Assembly: GCA_028583405.1 (NCBI GenBank)
Contig: CM053260.1
Coordinates: forward strand, 18,863,401 to 18,927,400
Source: Pogonophryne albipinna
Taxonomy: Eukaryota > Chordata > Actinopteri > Perciformes > Artedidraconidae
Length of the DNA: 64,000 nucleotides
Direction of reading: 5' to 3'
The position numbers and the translations under genes were made by a program. The notes under the pieces are model-generated. The model saw nothing but the letters and a program-made list of their open reading frames with translations, had not been told where the DNA came from and did no database searches. How positions within the stretch are numbered: the first letter of the stretch is position 1; every line of letters starts with the position of its first letter. This document shows, in pieces, positions 11,881 to 24,580 of this stretch.

Positions 11881-12552
11881 CTTTGCAAGGTAATGTGTAT
11901 ATTATTCCAAAATTCTATATAACTACATGAATTAATCATTGTACTTATTTCCATTCAATGCAGATTGAGGTTTGCGGATTGCCCAAGACAATTCAATGTA
12001 TAAAGACAATATTGTTTGATTACGGTATGTTTTATTGTATGAAGCAACATTTTTAGTTTAGTTATTTCACCCAGGACCGGAACCGGATGTTTATATCCGC
12101 TCAATGTCAGCTGATCAGTTTAAGATTAGTCAATTATTAAATATTTGATAATTGTACATTATTGTTAAAACAGGGCTGTCAAAAAAAAATTAACGCCACT
12201 AATTATTTTAACGCGATTAACGCATGTGTATTTTTTTTCCTCGGCCGCCCCGCAGTTTCAGAGCGCATCGAGTTTAAAATACCATCTACAAGCTGATGCT
12301 GACAGCCCCGCTCCTGCTGCCCGCTTGCAGCAGACCACACTTCCACGCTCACCGGCAGGCACCGACTGGCTATTGGAAGGACCGGGAGGGTGTGTGTATG
12401 TGTGGCCCGAGCGAGCGAGAGAGAGACCTTACGTGTATTGTTGTTGTTAGCATCTGGTGCTAGCTAGCTGCGCTAACGGATATAAGGAGCTGTTTAAATG
12501 AAAACAGAGGAGCGACATTTCGCCACAACTGCGCCGAGCACTTGACTTTATG

Positions 12553-12897
<345 letters not shown>

Positions 12898-13304
12898 ATT
12901 TGTATTGTATTATTGTATGAGAGAGGTTTCCAGGTTGAATTGAGGCGAATATTTGTAATGTTCAGAGGATGTTGTGTTTAATATTCATGAGAATATTTGT
13001 CATTGTTCAAATTATAATAAACATTTGCATAAAGCATATTTGTCCACTCATATGTTGATAAGAGTATTAAAACTTGAAAAATATTCCTCTAAGGTACATT
13101 TAGAACAGATAGAAAATGTGCCATTAATTTGTGATTAATCGCGATTAACTATGGACAATCATGCGATTAATCGCGATTAAATATTGTAATCGACTGACAG
13201 CCCTATCACATAATCTGAACCACAAGTTTTCACTAAATGTTACCTTTAATTGTTTACGTTCTTTTATATTATTAGAGAATAATAGAGACATTCGCTGCAG
13301 AATG

Positions 13305-13312
13305 TGACGTCA
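13305..13312. promoter_or_regulatory. Full CRE palindrome upstream of the BEN gene
   Basis: TGACGTCA lies about 130 bp upstream of the BEN ATG (13441). A second, half-like site (ATGACGTAA) follows near 13347. The stretch between is GC-richer than its surroundings and lacks a clear TATA box, fitting a CREB/ATF-responsive promoter. Confidence 0.5.
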
Positions 13313-13719
13313 TAGAAAAGCGCCACTCACAACGAGCGGGCATTCATGACGTAATTTCCTGTTTATTCCAACCGCTCGCGGATACAGGAAAACACAACAG
13401 ACGAGAACAAACATACAAATTAAATTACATTAATGTCACCATGTGCACGTTTGCCTTGGTGGAGTGGACAGAAGGTAGTGACAAGGGACTTAGGAGCATT
13501 CTGCCGATTGACTGTGTTCGAGATTTTCATGAAGAGAATTACTTGAATGGCGACGAAAAAACTCCTGAGGAGTTTTTGATGGAATGGCGCCATGGACGCA
13601 AGGGAGCTAATAGACAGTGGCCGGTGTATCAAGCCAGGATCATCAAGGTTGCAAGTATGTACACGCTATCCATATTTATTAGCTTTAGTAACTAATTAAA
13701 TGAACAAAAGCCTGTAAAC

Positions 13720-14011
13720 CAGGCAACGTTTTCAGACCAAGGACCCCTTGGCTGAGAGAGAGAAGAAGCAGGGACACCCACTACATATTGTATAAAATTG
13801 TGTTGTAAATTAAAAAATTTCATAGATTTCTTAGACAGCTTCATAGACTTTGACAGCACTATCATCAGTGTATGTTCCATTAATGTGTATTTTTCAGACA
13901 TTTAACCACTTGAGCCATCAATATGTAGTCTTTTTCCCCCCTCTACACCAAACCTCTGCCAAAAATAGCAGATCTGTAGTAACTCTGGGGAACCCCTGTT
14001 GAAGACCCCTG
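13720..14011. mobile_element. hAT-like MITE in BEN intron 1
   Basis: The left end CAGGCAACGTTTTCAGACC and the right end (minus strand) CAGGGGTCTTCAACAGGGG are related inverted ends, with an internal CAAGGACCCC. This is the form of a common teleost hAT-type repeat. It lies within intron 1. Confidence 0.45.
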
Positions 14012-16207
14012 CTGTTGAGCCAGCTACGCTTTTGGTGCGAGCAACCATAACAGAAAATAGCAGTACAGTGTTTGCTACTGTGTCACGTTAATGTTGATTT
14101 ATCTGCACCAGAATGGGAGAAGAGTCTGAAAAGAGTACTCTGTGAGATGGAGACCAATGACGAGGCTGACACTACTAAACGGGTTACCAAGCCCAATTGG
14201 CGATATGTCGACAGTGATGAAGAGGAGGAGGAGAAGGAGAAGGGTCCTGCTAAGAAGAGGGCTCATCTGGACAAAGAGGAGAGACCTATTTCCAAGAAAA
14301 AGGTAACTGACTGCATCCATTGCGTGTTGTAAAAGTAAGTTTAGATTTAGCTGCATAACAGTAACTGTTTAAGGTAAACAATCAACTTGTGTGTATGTGT
14401 GTGTGTGTGTGTGTATGTGTGTGTGTGTAGGCTGCAAGTGAGATGCAGAGGGAGCAAGACACTTCAATGTGGGAGAAGAAAAAAATGCAGCAATTCAGGA
14501 GTTGAGGGATGCAAACTTGGCCCTGAAAAATGAAAATGATCATTTGAAAGACCTCATAATAAAGCGTAAGTATTATTGTATTGCAATATTGGTTTAATAC
14601 AATCGGATAGGACTTTTCTGTTTTGTAAATGTGCTGTCAATGGACCGTGTTACAACTTAGATGCAAATAGCATCCAAGTTGCTTGCAGCTATGGTGATCT
14701 GATGATTGTAATTGGTGTGATTTTATTTTTTCCCTTCTGTACAACCCCACACAGGACATTGCCTCGCTTGCTGGAAGAGTAAGTTCCTCTTATTTGTATC
14801 ACTTTATTTTACTTGTTACTTAATCAGAGGAGGAGATTTTTATGATGTTAGGCTGATTAGGGCAATTCACCTGCTGTTTGTATTTTTAATTGTTAAAAAA
14901 TTATAACATACTGTCTTCCTTCTCTAACAAGTGTGCAGCAACCTCAAAACAATTGCAGGTGAGTAACATTTTTCTTGTTCTAAGGATGCATATTTTATGG
15001 TGTGACTCTGTAGGAGGCAATAGTCTACAAATGTGTGTTTGTCCAGGGCTAATCTCATCAGTGCCAAATTGTTCATTGCCAACAGGCCAAGAAGCTCCGC
15101 TTTCACATGTGTATTATATCATAATGGAAATCAAATCAATGGACAAAAACCTTGGACAAATTAGTCATATGTCATAGAAAGCTAACTACAAAATAATTTC
15201 ATCCCCCTTTAATTCATCTTGCTTCTCTTGTAAAAAGCCTCAAAATACTGTGGCAGCTGCAGAGCCTCAGAAGAAGCAGCCTGGTGATGACGATGATGAT
15301 GGTGTGGTGATGGTGGAAATAACAACAAAGTAAGTAACAAGTCAAAAATGTATCTATAAGCTCTCAAGGCGGGAGGCGGGAAAATATATAGATTGGATAT
15401 TTTTGCTATTTGACATAAAACAACATATATAGGGTTATTTGTGTCCATATTGCCCAGTTATTACCACTGTAAAAGTTAACCGTATACATTTTGTCATGTC
15501 ACTGTTTAATTTCCAGATCCATGGAGAGAGAACCGAAGCTCCAGAGAAAACCGAAGCCCCAGAGACAGTAAGTAGATGCATATTCTTAAGGTATAGGTTA
15601 CATGAAAATGTTATCTGGACAGTGGTTATTTTTTTGATGGGTAACTGCAAAACTGATGCATTACCGTGCGTGCCCATGTTAGATCAAGTTTAGGACTGTG
15701 ATTTGTTACTTTAGTGCCTTTATCATTCTTGTGCAGGAGACAACTATTTACTACTGATCTATACAAACTATGTTAGTTTGTATAATGTTAATTAATAATC
15801 AATTGTGATATTCCATAAAATATATTTGTGAAAGTTGTAGGCCTACTAATACATTTATATGTGATGTATTTTTCAGATTGAAATTGTTAAGGGGTTAGGA
15901 GTCTTTTGCAAAAGAGATGCGTGGAAGGCATCCATCCATACCACCTCTGGCACAGCAATGGTGCGAACTCTCCTCCTCGGCACATTTCCCCTTGAAACCC
16001 TGCTTCAGAGCAACCTCAACGGTAAAAAAAAAAAGCTACTATTCAAAATCTCTTTGAATCAATCCTGTCATTAATAAAGAAAGGCAGTTTACACATGTGT
16101 TTTTCTTTCTAAACTGATTCACCTAAGAATGGAAAAAACTGAACTATTTTCTTATTCTCTGTTTTCGCTGCTGCAATTTGTTGCGAGTAATGTTTTTTTT
16201 TACAATT

Positions 16208-16374
16208 GGCCCACACTCTAGCCCAGTGGTTCTCAAACTTTATCATTTCAAGGACCCCCATAACTCAGAGTGTATGATTGGAAGCCAAATGTGTATGGGT
16301 CTATTTGGAACTCTCCCAAGGAACCTTGAGTGTCATTTGTCCCTGGACAACCACTCTAGCTTAAAGTGTGGGCC
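16208..16374. mobile_element. Short TIR element (167 bp) in a BEN intron
   Basis: GGCCCACACT at the left and AGTGTGGGCC at the right are exact inverted ends, followed inward by CAGTGGTT and AACCACTCT. Flanks ATTG/ATTA. Hence a tiny non-autonomous DNA transposon. Confidence 0.6.
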
Positions 16375-17316
16375 ATTAGTATGTAAACATTAGCTGCTGC
16401 AGATCAGCAGGATTACCCACTTTTCATTTGCAAAATAATAATTATGAAATATTACTTTAGGTGGCAAGCCAAAGCGTTAACCGAATATATTCCGTCTTTG
16501 ACGGAATTCTTTTGACAATGACGGAAAAATCTGAAAGCAGTCCGTCATTTTGACGGATTAGAACAAACTCAGAACAGCACCAAAGTTTCCCCGCAGCAGG
16601 GCTCCGGTGTTATGCCCTTATGTTGTTTCCAGACCTAACTATGCCGTACAAATCATTGAAATGTCTGGGAGTTTATGCTTTACGCTGTGGCGCGCTCCCG
16701 CTAGGTGCAGTGGGCATGCACAACACGGCATAACACCGGCGCTAATCCCCCCCCCCCCCCACCCCGTTGACAGTTCACGAGCGTATTTGATTGCTCTTCT
16801 GGTAAACAACCTGTGCTGATGATCTCTGTTGTTTGTATACAAGTGAAGTTCATGTGATGTCATTTTTTTTTTTTAAACAGTATTTTGAAAAGCCAAACTT
16901 TACCTAATTCTAACTAATAATTGTAAACTTAGCAGCTTCTTAGACAGATTTGGTAAATGCACTGACTTTTCAGATAATTCAAAAATAATAGTAATGATAT
17001 ATGAAACAAATCACTAATAAAATAGATCATCTGTTTGAATAAAGGCTTTGGGCTTTATCTGCCAATAAACTCACAGGGGAGCTCGTGTACACGACACCAG
17101 GTGGTTTGGCACACTTTGGAGTGGAATGCTTGGAGTCTGTAGAAGACTTGGAGCATTTTTACACTGTCATCTCATTATGTCCTTTTCTTTTCTCTGTAGA
17201 GGCAACAATGAAGAAGTGGCCACCCAACGAAGGGCCAGCTGGGTACAGCCATCAACAACAAGCTGACAGAGCTCAGGGCTCGCCGAAAGCAGACTAAATA
17301 ATTGACATTTATTGAC

Positions 17317-17322
17317 AATAAA
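17317..17322 (+). promoter_or_regulatory. Poly(A) signal of the BEN gene
   Basis: AATAAA lies about 16 bp after the stop of the last exon (TAA at 17299-17301), then a T-rich stretch. Supports 17200-17301 as the terminal exon. Confidence 0.6.
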
Positions 17323-17399
17323 TTATGTTAATGACTTATACATTTTGTGTGTTGTATTTTTTTATGTAGGTAGGCTATGTATAAACCTTGAACATAGGT

Positions 17400-17745
17400 G
17401 TAAATAAACATATATGCACATATAGGCTAAACTTATATGCGCATATAGGTTTTACATATATGTGCATTTATGTGAAACCTATATGTGCATATATGTGAAA
17501 CCTATATGTGCATATATGTGAAACCTATATGTGCATATATGTGAAACCTATATGTGCATATACACTGCACCCATATATGTACATATATGTGTGTGCATAT
17601 ATGTGCATATATGGATATATATGTACATATATGTTCAGAGACATATATGTAGGGGTCCAATTTCATATATGTCACATATATGTTAAACATATATGTGACA
17701 TATATTAAAAATATATAGGTTCATATATATTCCTTCCATGTGGGG
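17400..17745. repeat. Right subterminal CATATATG array
   Basis: Begins with four to five regular ~27-bp units (AAACCTATATGTGCATATATG), then less regular CATATATG copies up to the terminal repeat. Confidence 0.88.
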
Positions 17746-19103
17746 CACTTGATCTTTTTCCCTCTTATTCTCCATTCTTCTCTTCATCTTTACTATTCCT
17801 ATTCCAATTCCAATTCAGGGAGTGATTACTAGTGCGTATTCCTCCAAAAATATGCGTTTTTATTGAAATAGATAACACATTTTTTAGTTGATATATGTTT
17901 GTCACACTCTGTATATGTGCAGTCTTAGATTTGTGCAGACTGATTACAAGTGAGTTCTGGTTTGCATAAACAAGGCATAGACTTCAATTTGACAGTAAAT
18001 AAATTACATCTGCTGGAGCAATTGCTTAAACAGTTTCCATTGCTTTCAGATCTTCTCCTTCACCATTTGGATTTCCATCAAGCCAAAGTGGGTGCCGAGT
18101 CATCGCTTGCTCCTCCTCTTAGCTGGGATATGGATAGAAACAGATTACTGTGGATCCACTCACCCAGCCTGCCCCACCAGTCCAGCGTTTCATCTCTCAG
18201 TGTGATTAAATGGGAGACATTCACACCCGATTTGTTAATTCATCAAAATGCTACCTTACAGGGGTTGTATTAATCACATTTTGGGCAAATTCATGTTGGC
18301 TTGCATAAAGCTCAAACAGGCATGCATTACAGATCAGTCTGGCGGTGAAGGTGGAGACTCATCACATTAATATATTGCCCCAGTCACAAGGTCTGAAGTG
18401 AGACAGAATGAGGGAGAGACACAGAGAGACTATGTGTCTATTGGTGGAGTTGACAGATGATGAACTTAGAATATCAACCACAGATCTATGAACGCCTTTT
18501 TGAGAAGCCAAACCAATTTGATATACAACAAATGGAGATAGGAAACCTGCTGATTTGTGGACTTTTTCTCAAAGTCCTGTCCTCTCTGAAGAGATTGACT
18601 GCCAGAGGGAATTTCAATCAAATGTTTTTTAAGTCAGGGTTGTTGGCCATCTTGTTCCCCCCCTCCTTTGTCGTGTAATTTGTCTCATAACTACACGGTG
18701 TTAGGGCAGTCATTAGAAGGTAAATCCCCTTGGCTCAACTTGCCACAGTAAAGCACTGGCATTCAGGGCTTGATAAATGGACATTCAACACTGGTTATTA
18801 TGATGAATGGGAATTTCACACTAGTAACAGTGCCAGGTATAGGAGAAGAAAACCCAGAAAGAAATTCCTCCTAAAAGTGCTGCCGATGGCAAATTGGAAT
18901 CGGATGCCTATATCGGTTGACATTCTCCGCATTTATTGGATTCTTGGACCGACTTGAAGTTGGGCCAGTGTGGGGAGGCACAAAACATGATCCATTTACC
19001 CAAAAACCTCAAGAAAAAAGAGGTCCAATACCTCTGAAGCCTGTTGGGAAAAAGAGAGTCAATAAGCAGATCAACCGTTACCATGATGAGTGCAGATTAG
19101 TTA
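17746..19103. other. Spacer without a supported gene
   Basis: Frames up to about 107 codons on the plus strand lack codon structure or domains. No repeat recognised. Confidence 0.5.
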
Positions 19104-19675
19104 GAGTCTATCAGCGACGTGCGGTCAGGGGAGTCAGGTGAGGCAGAGCCTCACTTGTCATTCTCCAATGTAACGGAAAAAAAAAATAATAATACAAATA
19201 ATAATAATAATAAAATGTGTCCACTGATCTGTGTTGTAAATGTGATTTCTGTATGATTCCAATCGCTTTTTATAGTAAAAATCGGCTAATTTGCCGAGCT
19301 CCGCTACAACTACGGGGAGCGATGAGATTGAGAAGTGAGGCAGGGACGAGCTCTGCCTCACAGAAGCCCACAGTAACTTGCTGGAGCACGGGCACTAATT
19401 TAGCGCGGGCACTTACTTTGTGAGCGCGCTCAAGCCAGTTACTGTGTGGTGAGGTGAGGCACAGATGAGCTCTGCCTCACCTCAGAATGCGTCACCCCAC
19501 AGAAACTGTCTGGAAAGCGGGCCCTAAGCGCATGCCTGCACCACCTCACTGTATGTCACCAATGTAATGTTTGTAGATCCCTTTATTACATTTATCCTCG
19601 CCATCCATAGTCTCTAAATAACTTATTTCACGTATATATGATATTTAGGCTCGCTGGTCTCATCATACAACGGCA

Positions 19676-19900
19676 ATGAAAAAAGCACCAGGGGAGGCAG
19701 CCACAACCTCTGCCGCACTAAAGAGGGCGCAAGTGAGCCCACAGGTTCTTGTTGCTACTGTTATTCTACGCAGAGACGGTAGACGAAAACAACAAACTAG
19801 ACTTTTGAAACTAGAGGGAGATAAGGAGGACTTTTACAAAAAAGTAATAAAGATTGTTGTCCAAAAGGATAGCATGGACTTCATCTTCAAGTCAAGGTAA
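19676..19900 (+). CDS. Unrecognised exon-like ORF inside the hAT element
   Basis: A 74-codon frame starts at ATG 19676 (MKKAPGEAATTSAALKRAQ...) and is rich in Lys/Arg, with a DKEDFYKKVIKIVVQKDSMDF helix-like end. The sequence then reads TCAAGGTAAGACC, a good splice donor (GT at 19896), so the last codon or two of the open frame are probably intronic and this could be a 5' exon. I do not recognise the domain. It lies between the GTGAGGC-rich arms of the hAT element, so it may be part of that element's own gene or a captured host exon. Without a downstream partner exon I cannot choose; it may be non-functional. Confidence 0.3.
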   Translation: MKKAPGEAATTSAALKRAQVSPQVLVATVILRRDGRRKQQTRLLKLEGDKEDFYKKVIKIVVQKDSMDFIFKSR

Positions 19901-20054
19901 GACCACAATTGTAATGAAAATGGGATCTTACTAAGAGAGAACAATCCAATATTTAGATTTTGGGTAGGCTATCCTTTTGTTGAACGGTCTGTTTAAAATG
20001 AATCGAAGCATCAGACTAAAAAAGCTTTTGAAAATAACAGAATATTTCGATTAA

Positions 20055-20394
20055 AGGTGGGGTAGGTAAGTTTGAGAAACCGGCACGATATACACTTTTT
20101 GTTATATTCCATGGAATGCTCTTAACATCCCGATAGCAATGAATATCTGAAGTGCTTTGACAAAAAATACATTAAAACATTTCATCTGTGGAAGCCGTAG
20201 TACTGTAAAAAGCACGACCACTCATTTTAGCCGGCCTGGCTAAAATAACCTGCCTGTCAGCCTTCCATCTGTGCACAAACTTATCTCGTGCCCTCATTGG
20301 TCATGTGCGCGTTCGTGTGTGTTGGAGGAGGGCCTGTGTATTTTCAAATTCTCGCGCACTCGAGCTGGTTTCTCCAAAATTACCTACCCCGCCT
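20055..20394. mobile_element. Nested TTAA MITE (340 bp)
   Basis: Ends AGGTGGGGTAGGTAAG and TACCTACCCCGCCT are inverted. TTAA lies at 20051-20054 and 20395-20398. Inserted into the hAT element, so it is younger. Related fragments lie at 2862-3030 and about 4739-4870. Confidence 0.85.
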
Positions 20395-20495
20395 TTAAGG
20401 TCAAAATATATAATATATGTTCAGATGTAAATCTGACTCTGAAAGAGTCAGTGCCTCACCAGCCATGAACCTCACCGCACGTCACTGGAGTCTAT

Positions 20496-23400
20496 GGTCT
20501 TTTAGCCACGAGTACCGGTTGCTAAGCCTATGATGCAGACATGGATGCAGCTAATACATTATAGCGACATCATTAACAACAGAGAAGTACATGAAAGAGG
20601 GAGACATAGAGAGGAGTGACTTTACAAAGTAAATTGGGTGTGTGATCCATGGGGGATATCAAGCAGCGGAGAGGGTGAGAGCTAGGGATGATCTAAAGGA
20701 AGAGGAGCAATGCAGAGGCGAGGGAGGTACATACAGGGCAATTTAATCACAACCATCTCAGCTGGATAATAAAGAGAGGAGCCAGAGAATATAAATAGTG
20801 AGCGAGAGACTAATGGAACTCATTTTAGGAGAGTATTTAACCTATTTCAGAGAGAATCCAGGGTAATCAATTAAATGTGCTTTTAGCCCAGGCCTCAGCT
20901 TTAATTACTCTTCAAATGCGATTATTCTCTGACATGCTACCTTCCTCCTAGAAATAGAAATACTGGAAATATTCGCTACATTAAAATGGTGGCTCTTACA
21001 CTGTCAACACCCAGAGAGAACGACATCAAAAATGCCTTATGGGCCATGGTGGCAACACTTTCTCTGAAACTATTTATGCCTTTTTCCTCAGTGCGTATCA
21101 TATTTGAAGGCAGTTCCTTCGCAGAACTCTTTTTGAAAGTGAGCCGTTTCATGTTTTTAGCCACCCTGGTGGCATCGCTCCAGGAATGACAATGTTTTAC
21201 TGTCAGTTTGTCAGTCCACCACTTTGTTCCAGACTGAAATATTTCAACAACTATTTGAAAGATTGCCGTGATATTCTGCTCAGATAATCACTCCACTGCA
21301 GGGGGACAAGGCCAAACAAGAATGCCTGTGATAGAGTAAAAGACCCCCTCTGTCTGCGTATAAGAACAGTTGCCAAGGAAAGCTATTGGTTATTATGAGG
21401 ACTGTGAAAGGTACATTCACTTCTACTATGAGATCAGGGTTAGGGTTAGGGTCAGACACTCAACCCACAGAAGATGTTGCCCACTGACTCTAATGATGCC
21501 CTGACTTTTCCTAGAACCACACTAACAGCTTCACCTTTCTGGCTTTAGCACCTCAACTGGACGTGTTATGATGACATTTGGAGCACACATTGATATTAAC
21601 CTCAAGTTGATTTCAAATCAGTAGGAAGGTTGTGCTCTTTGCCTGGATTAACAATTGATGTTCTTGACAGATAATTCCCTTCTCAAATCCGAGTATTATA
21701 GACACCAACTATGAGAAAAACAGTCAGTTTATCAAACAATATAATTTGTTCTGTAATGTATTCATTTACTAAGTTAACTTTAGATTAAAGTTGGATATCC
21801 TATAATAGGATTGACTGTAACCTAGATAAATACTTATACATCTCTACAATGATGTACCATGTTGTGTTGAGTGACATGACTTACATAACAGCTGACCGGT
21901 GGTTACTGTGAGAGCCTTAAATCCTCTCCCCTCAGACACAGAGTCAGCAGTCAGCCACTTATAACCTTGGCCTACAGTTATTCAGTAAATATGTGCACAG
22001 TCCCCAAGACACTAAGGAGGTCTGTTACAGCCTCAGCGCCAGCCGAGCAGTAGGCCTGTTTGTTTGACAGTCAACACTAATCCACTGCTCTGAATCATTC
22101 TCAGAAGGAGAGACGGATAGAAATGGCTAGAGGGCACTCACAAAGAGTCCCGGTGAGACTGTGTGTGATGCAACTGCTCACAGAAGCATGTGGGCCAACA
22201 TAGGAAAACGTCCACTTAACAGACTTACACACACAAACATTGTAGCAACACATCATTTGTAGATATCAGTAAAACATCATGTCCTAATGTCCGATCTGAC
22301 GGATGAAAAAAGGAAAACATAACAGGAGCTTTGATTTTCTCGCCGCTAGCTTTGTAAAGCTCCCCGTCATCTGTCAAATCTGATTAATGAAAGCACAGAA
22401 AATATGTTAGAAGCCAGATATTCCCTGCATTTTTCCGTCTTTCATGAATACCCAGCAGGGAGAATTTCCAATTCTGTCACAGAGGACATGAATGGCTGAC
22501 GTGACTGTCCATTAAAAACACAAACAATGTCACTGCCATTTATTTGTACAAGTGAAGCTCCATGGAACAGAAGCATCTTATTGTGTGCCAATTAGGGAGC
22601 AGAAAATGGTCAAAACAGATTCAAGTAAATATATCTATGTTGACATTCACATGCTAATTTAAGAGGGTCCCTGTCAATCAGCTCCAGAGCATGTAGTGCC
22701 ATTAGCATACACACATTGTATCCTTGCAATTTCCCTTTCAGAAGCGACTGTCAATGTCACTGCATAGTTTTTATGTGCTATTGCTTCTTTGGAGGCTACT
22801 ATTAAAGTGTGACAGCCAATTCAAGCAGCTAATTGGAAATGATTCTATAATACTTTTATTTAGACCTGTCATGTACACCTTTCCCTAAGGAGAATACTAA
22901 TGTTGAAGTCAAAATGAGCATATGTGTGCATCAGGTGATTCTCAGGGCTACAAAATTCAACGAAAGGGAAAGGGATATGAAATACAAGGGGGGGAATTTA
23001 CAAACAGAGGGGTATGGGTATATGGCACATGCATTACTATGATAATATGTGAACCAATCACTTAAAGTCAGCTAGCATAAGTAATTAGCTAGTTAACATA
23101 AGTAGCTAACACCACTGACACATTCATCATTGTTTGGCACGTTTCAGCTTTCCATGACTTTGACTAACAGAGAGATGTTGCAGTGTGAAAGACTAGTGAA
23201 GCTCTTCCTGAGTGGTTAATACCTGAGAAAACATAGAAGAAGGGGTCTTACATGCAACTGTACGCTTCTTGCCAAGCACTAAATGAAAAAGGTTGAATAT
23301 TTAGCAGATAAAAAGCCAGATATTCCTCTGAGGAATTGTTAGAGAGCAAAACAAAGCTAGAAGAAGAGTGAAAACTGGATTTAACATTCATCACACGTGT

Positions 23401-23617
23401 TCTTTAACACAACTTTGAATAAATGCTAATATTGCTCTGTATCTGCCTGATGTTTGAATATACAATGCTTACAATGTTAGGTTTAGAGCCTGTTTCTACA
23501 GCATTCAAAACCACTCATTCTGTAGTTGTTCAAGTTAACAATAGTTTTACAGCATATAAATCTCAGGAGTACACATGATTTCATCTATGATTACAAGTTC
23601 AAGCACACTATTACCTC
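20496..23617. other. Spacer without a supported gene
   Basis: About 3.1 kb with no exon or repeat I can defend. It has a short telomere-like GGGTTAGGGTTAGGGT at about 21428. Around 22310-22800 the even base composition and motifs such as CTGATTAATGA look like a vertebrate conserved non-coding block, but this needs alignment. Confidence 0.5.
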
Positions 23618-23709
23618 ATTCACACCAACGGTGTTTCGGGGCCGGTTCGGAGCTGGAGCTTGAAAAGCACCGGGTTTTCCTCTTCACACCGCAGCGGAGC
23701 AGCCTCTTA

Positions 23710-24312
23710 CGGCCCGTCTACACTACAGGCATCGAAAAATGCTTTCAACGCTTCGCCCATTCATTTGAATGGGGTGACGTAGAAGATTTTGAATCTTCGC
23801 CGAACTGCATTGTGGGGAGCGGAGCATGGCTTTGCAAGCATCGTGAGCATCAAAAGTTGAGCAATGTTCAACTTGTGATGCTCCCGATGCTTTCGAAGCT
23901 GGCATCAGCCAATCAAATCCCGTTTATGCAAATCCCGCCAGTACAAGCGCTAGCCAATCAAACCGCGTGCAAGCTGGGAGAGCCAGACCGCAGGTCATTT
24001 CCTCATATTCCAAACGAGAAATTACGGTAGCAAATCACCCGGTTCTTTACGACCAGAACTATTTACCGGGATACAAACCGGAGGAACCAGGCATGGAGGG
24101 AGGTGGCAGAGACAGTGGGTGAAACTGGTAGGTTTTCGTCTGTTTGGGGATTTTATATCCAGTTTACTTCGTTTTAACATTGCTATTGCTTTGTATGTCG
24201 GGGGCGGGAGATTCATGTGATTGGTTGTTGGTCGCCTTGGGCGCGAGAAATCGCCAAGCCTCAGACACGCCCAGCTTCAAGATTTTTTGATGCCTGTAGT
24301 GTTGACGGGCCG
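23710..24312. mobile_element. Nested 603-bp PIF/Harbinger-like MITE
   Basis: TTA at 23707-23709 and 24313-24315 flanks inverted ends starting CGGCCCGTC and sharing ACACTACAGGCATC (about 24 bp with one mismatch). A 3-bp TTA duplication is diagnostic of PIF/Harbinger. The 151-codon frame over its left half is accidental. Confidence 0.8.
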
Positions 24313-24469
24313 TTAGCTCCGGAATCCGGTTCGTTTCAAGCACCAAAAAATTGTCCGGCCAGAGCAAAAGCACCACATACGTCACGCTTACGTAGAGGCG
24401 GGGGCAGGGGCGGGATCAACTCCTGAACAACAACAAGAAGCCCGCGTTTTATCCAGCTTGTACACAACG

Positions 24470-24580
24470 ATGGAGAAACTTAACAAGCAGCAGTGGTCCA
24501 CTGAAGAGACCAGCTACCTACTGGGAATCTGGTCTTCCGAAGAGGTACAGAGGAAGCTGGAGCACAATCGGCCATTGTAG
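24470..24580 (+). pseudogene. Myb/SANT-like DNA-binding fragment
   Basis: ATG at 24470 opens a 36-codon frame: MEKLNKQQWSTEETSYLLG, then IWSSEEVQRKLEHNR and a stop. The pattern W-S-x-E-E-T-x-x-L-L-x-I-W plus an E-x-x-Q-x-K-L helix is the first helix pair of the Myb/SANT-like (trihelix) domain found in host regulators and in the accessory protein of PIF/Harbinger transposons, which helps transposase bind the ends and enter the nucleus. The third helix is lost behind the TAG at 24578-24580, so this is a remnant left in a non-autonomous copy. Its position inside matching TIRs argues for transposon origin and not a host exon. Confidence 0.65.

Larger units (their letters stand above)
13441..17301 (+). 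pseudogene. BEN-domain gene, spliced, apparently frame-broken
   Basis: Exons read: 13441-13654 (ATG in good context; MCTFALVEWTEG..., N-terminal module of BEND-type proteins), 14112-14302 (acidic/basic linker with an EEEEEKEK run; splice phase fits), 14431-14565 (coiled coil, ELRDANLALKNENDHLKDL), 14755-14778, 14939-14958, 15238-15329 (GDDDDDG), 15517-15567, 15877-16021 (BEN first half: GVFCKRDAW...GTFPLETLLQSNLNG) and 17200-17301 (BEN end: LGTAINNKLTELRARRKQTK, stop). All have AG/GT borders. BEN domains bind DNA and mediate protein contacts in chromatin repressors. Breaks: a 7-A run near 14484 shifts the coiled-coil frame; the exon 6/7 phases disagree; WPPNEGPA and LGTAINN in the last exon lie in different frames (about 17243). 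The BEN middle seems short. Decay or sequencing error are both possible; the small exons are the least certain. Confidence 0.65.
19112..20487 (+). mobile_element. hAT-type element with perfect 8-bp TSD
   Basis: GAGTCTAT occurs at 19104-19111 and again at 20488-20495. The ends are CAGCGACGTGCGGT and ACCGCACGTCACTG, inverted with one mismatch in the outer 14. The subterminal GTGAGGC/GCCTCAC motifs are repeated many times on both strands. It contains one unrecognised exon-like frame and a younger TTAA MITE, but no complete transposase. Confidence 0.88.

Noticed and set aside
23575..24030. 151-codon plus-strand frame
   Set aside because: Spans the ends of two nested TIR elements; composition follows the TIRs and no domain is visible.
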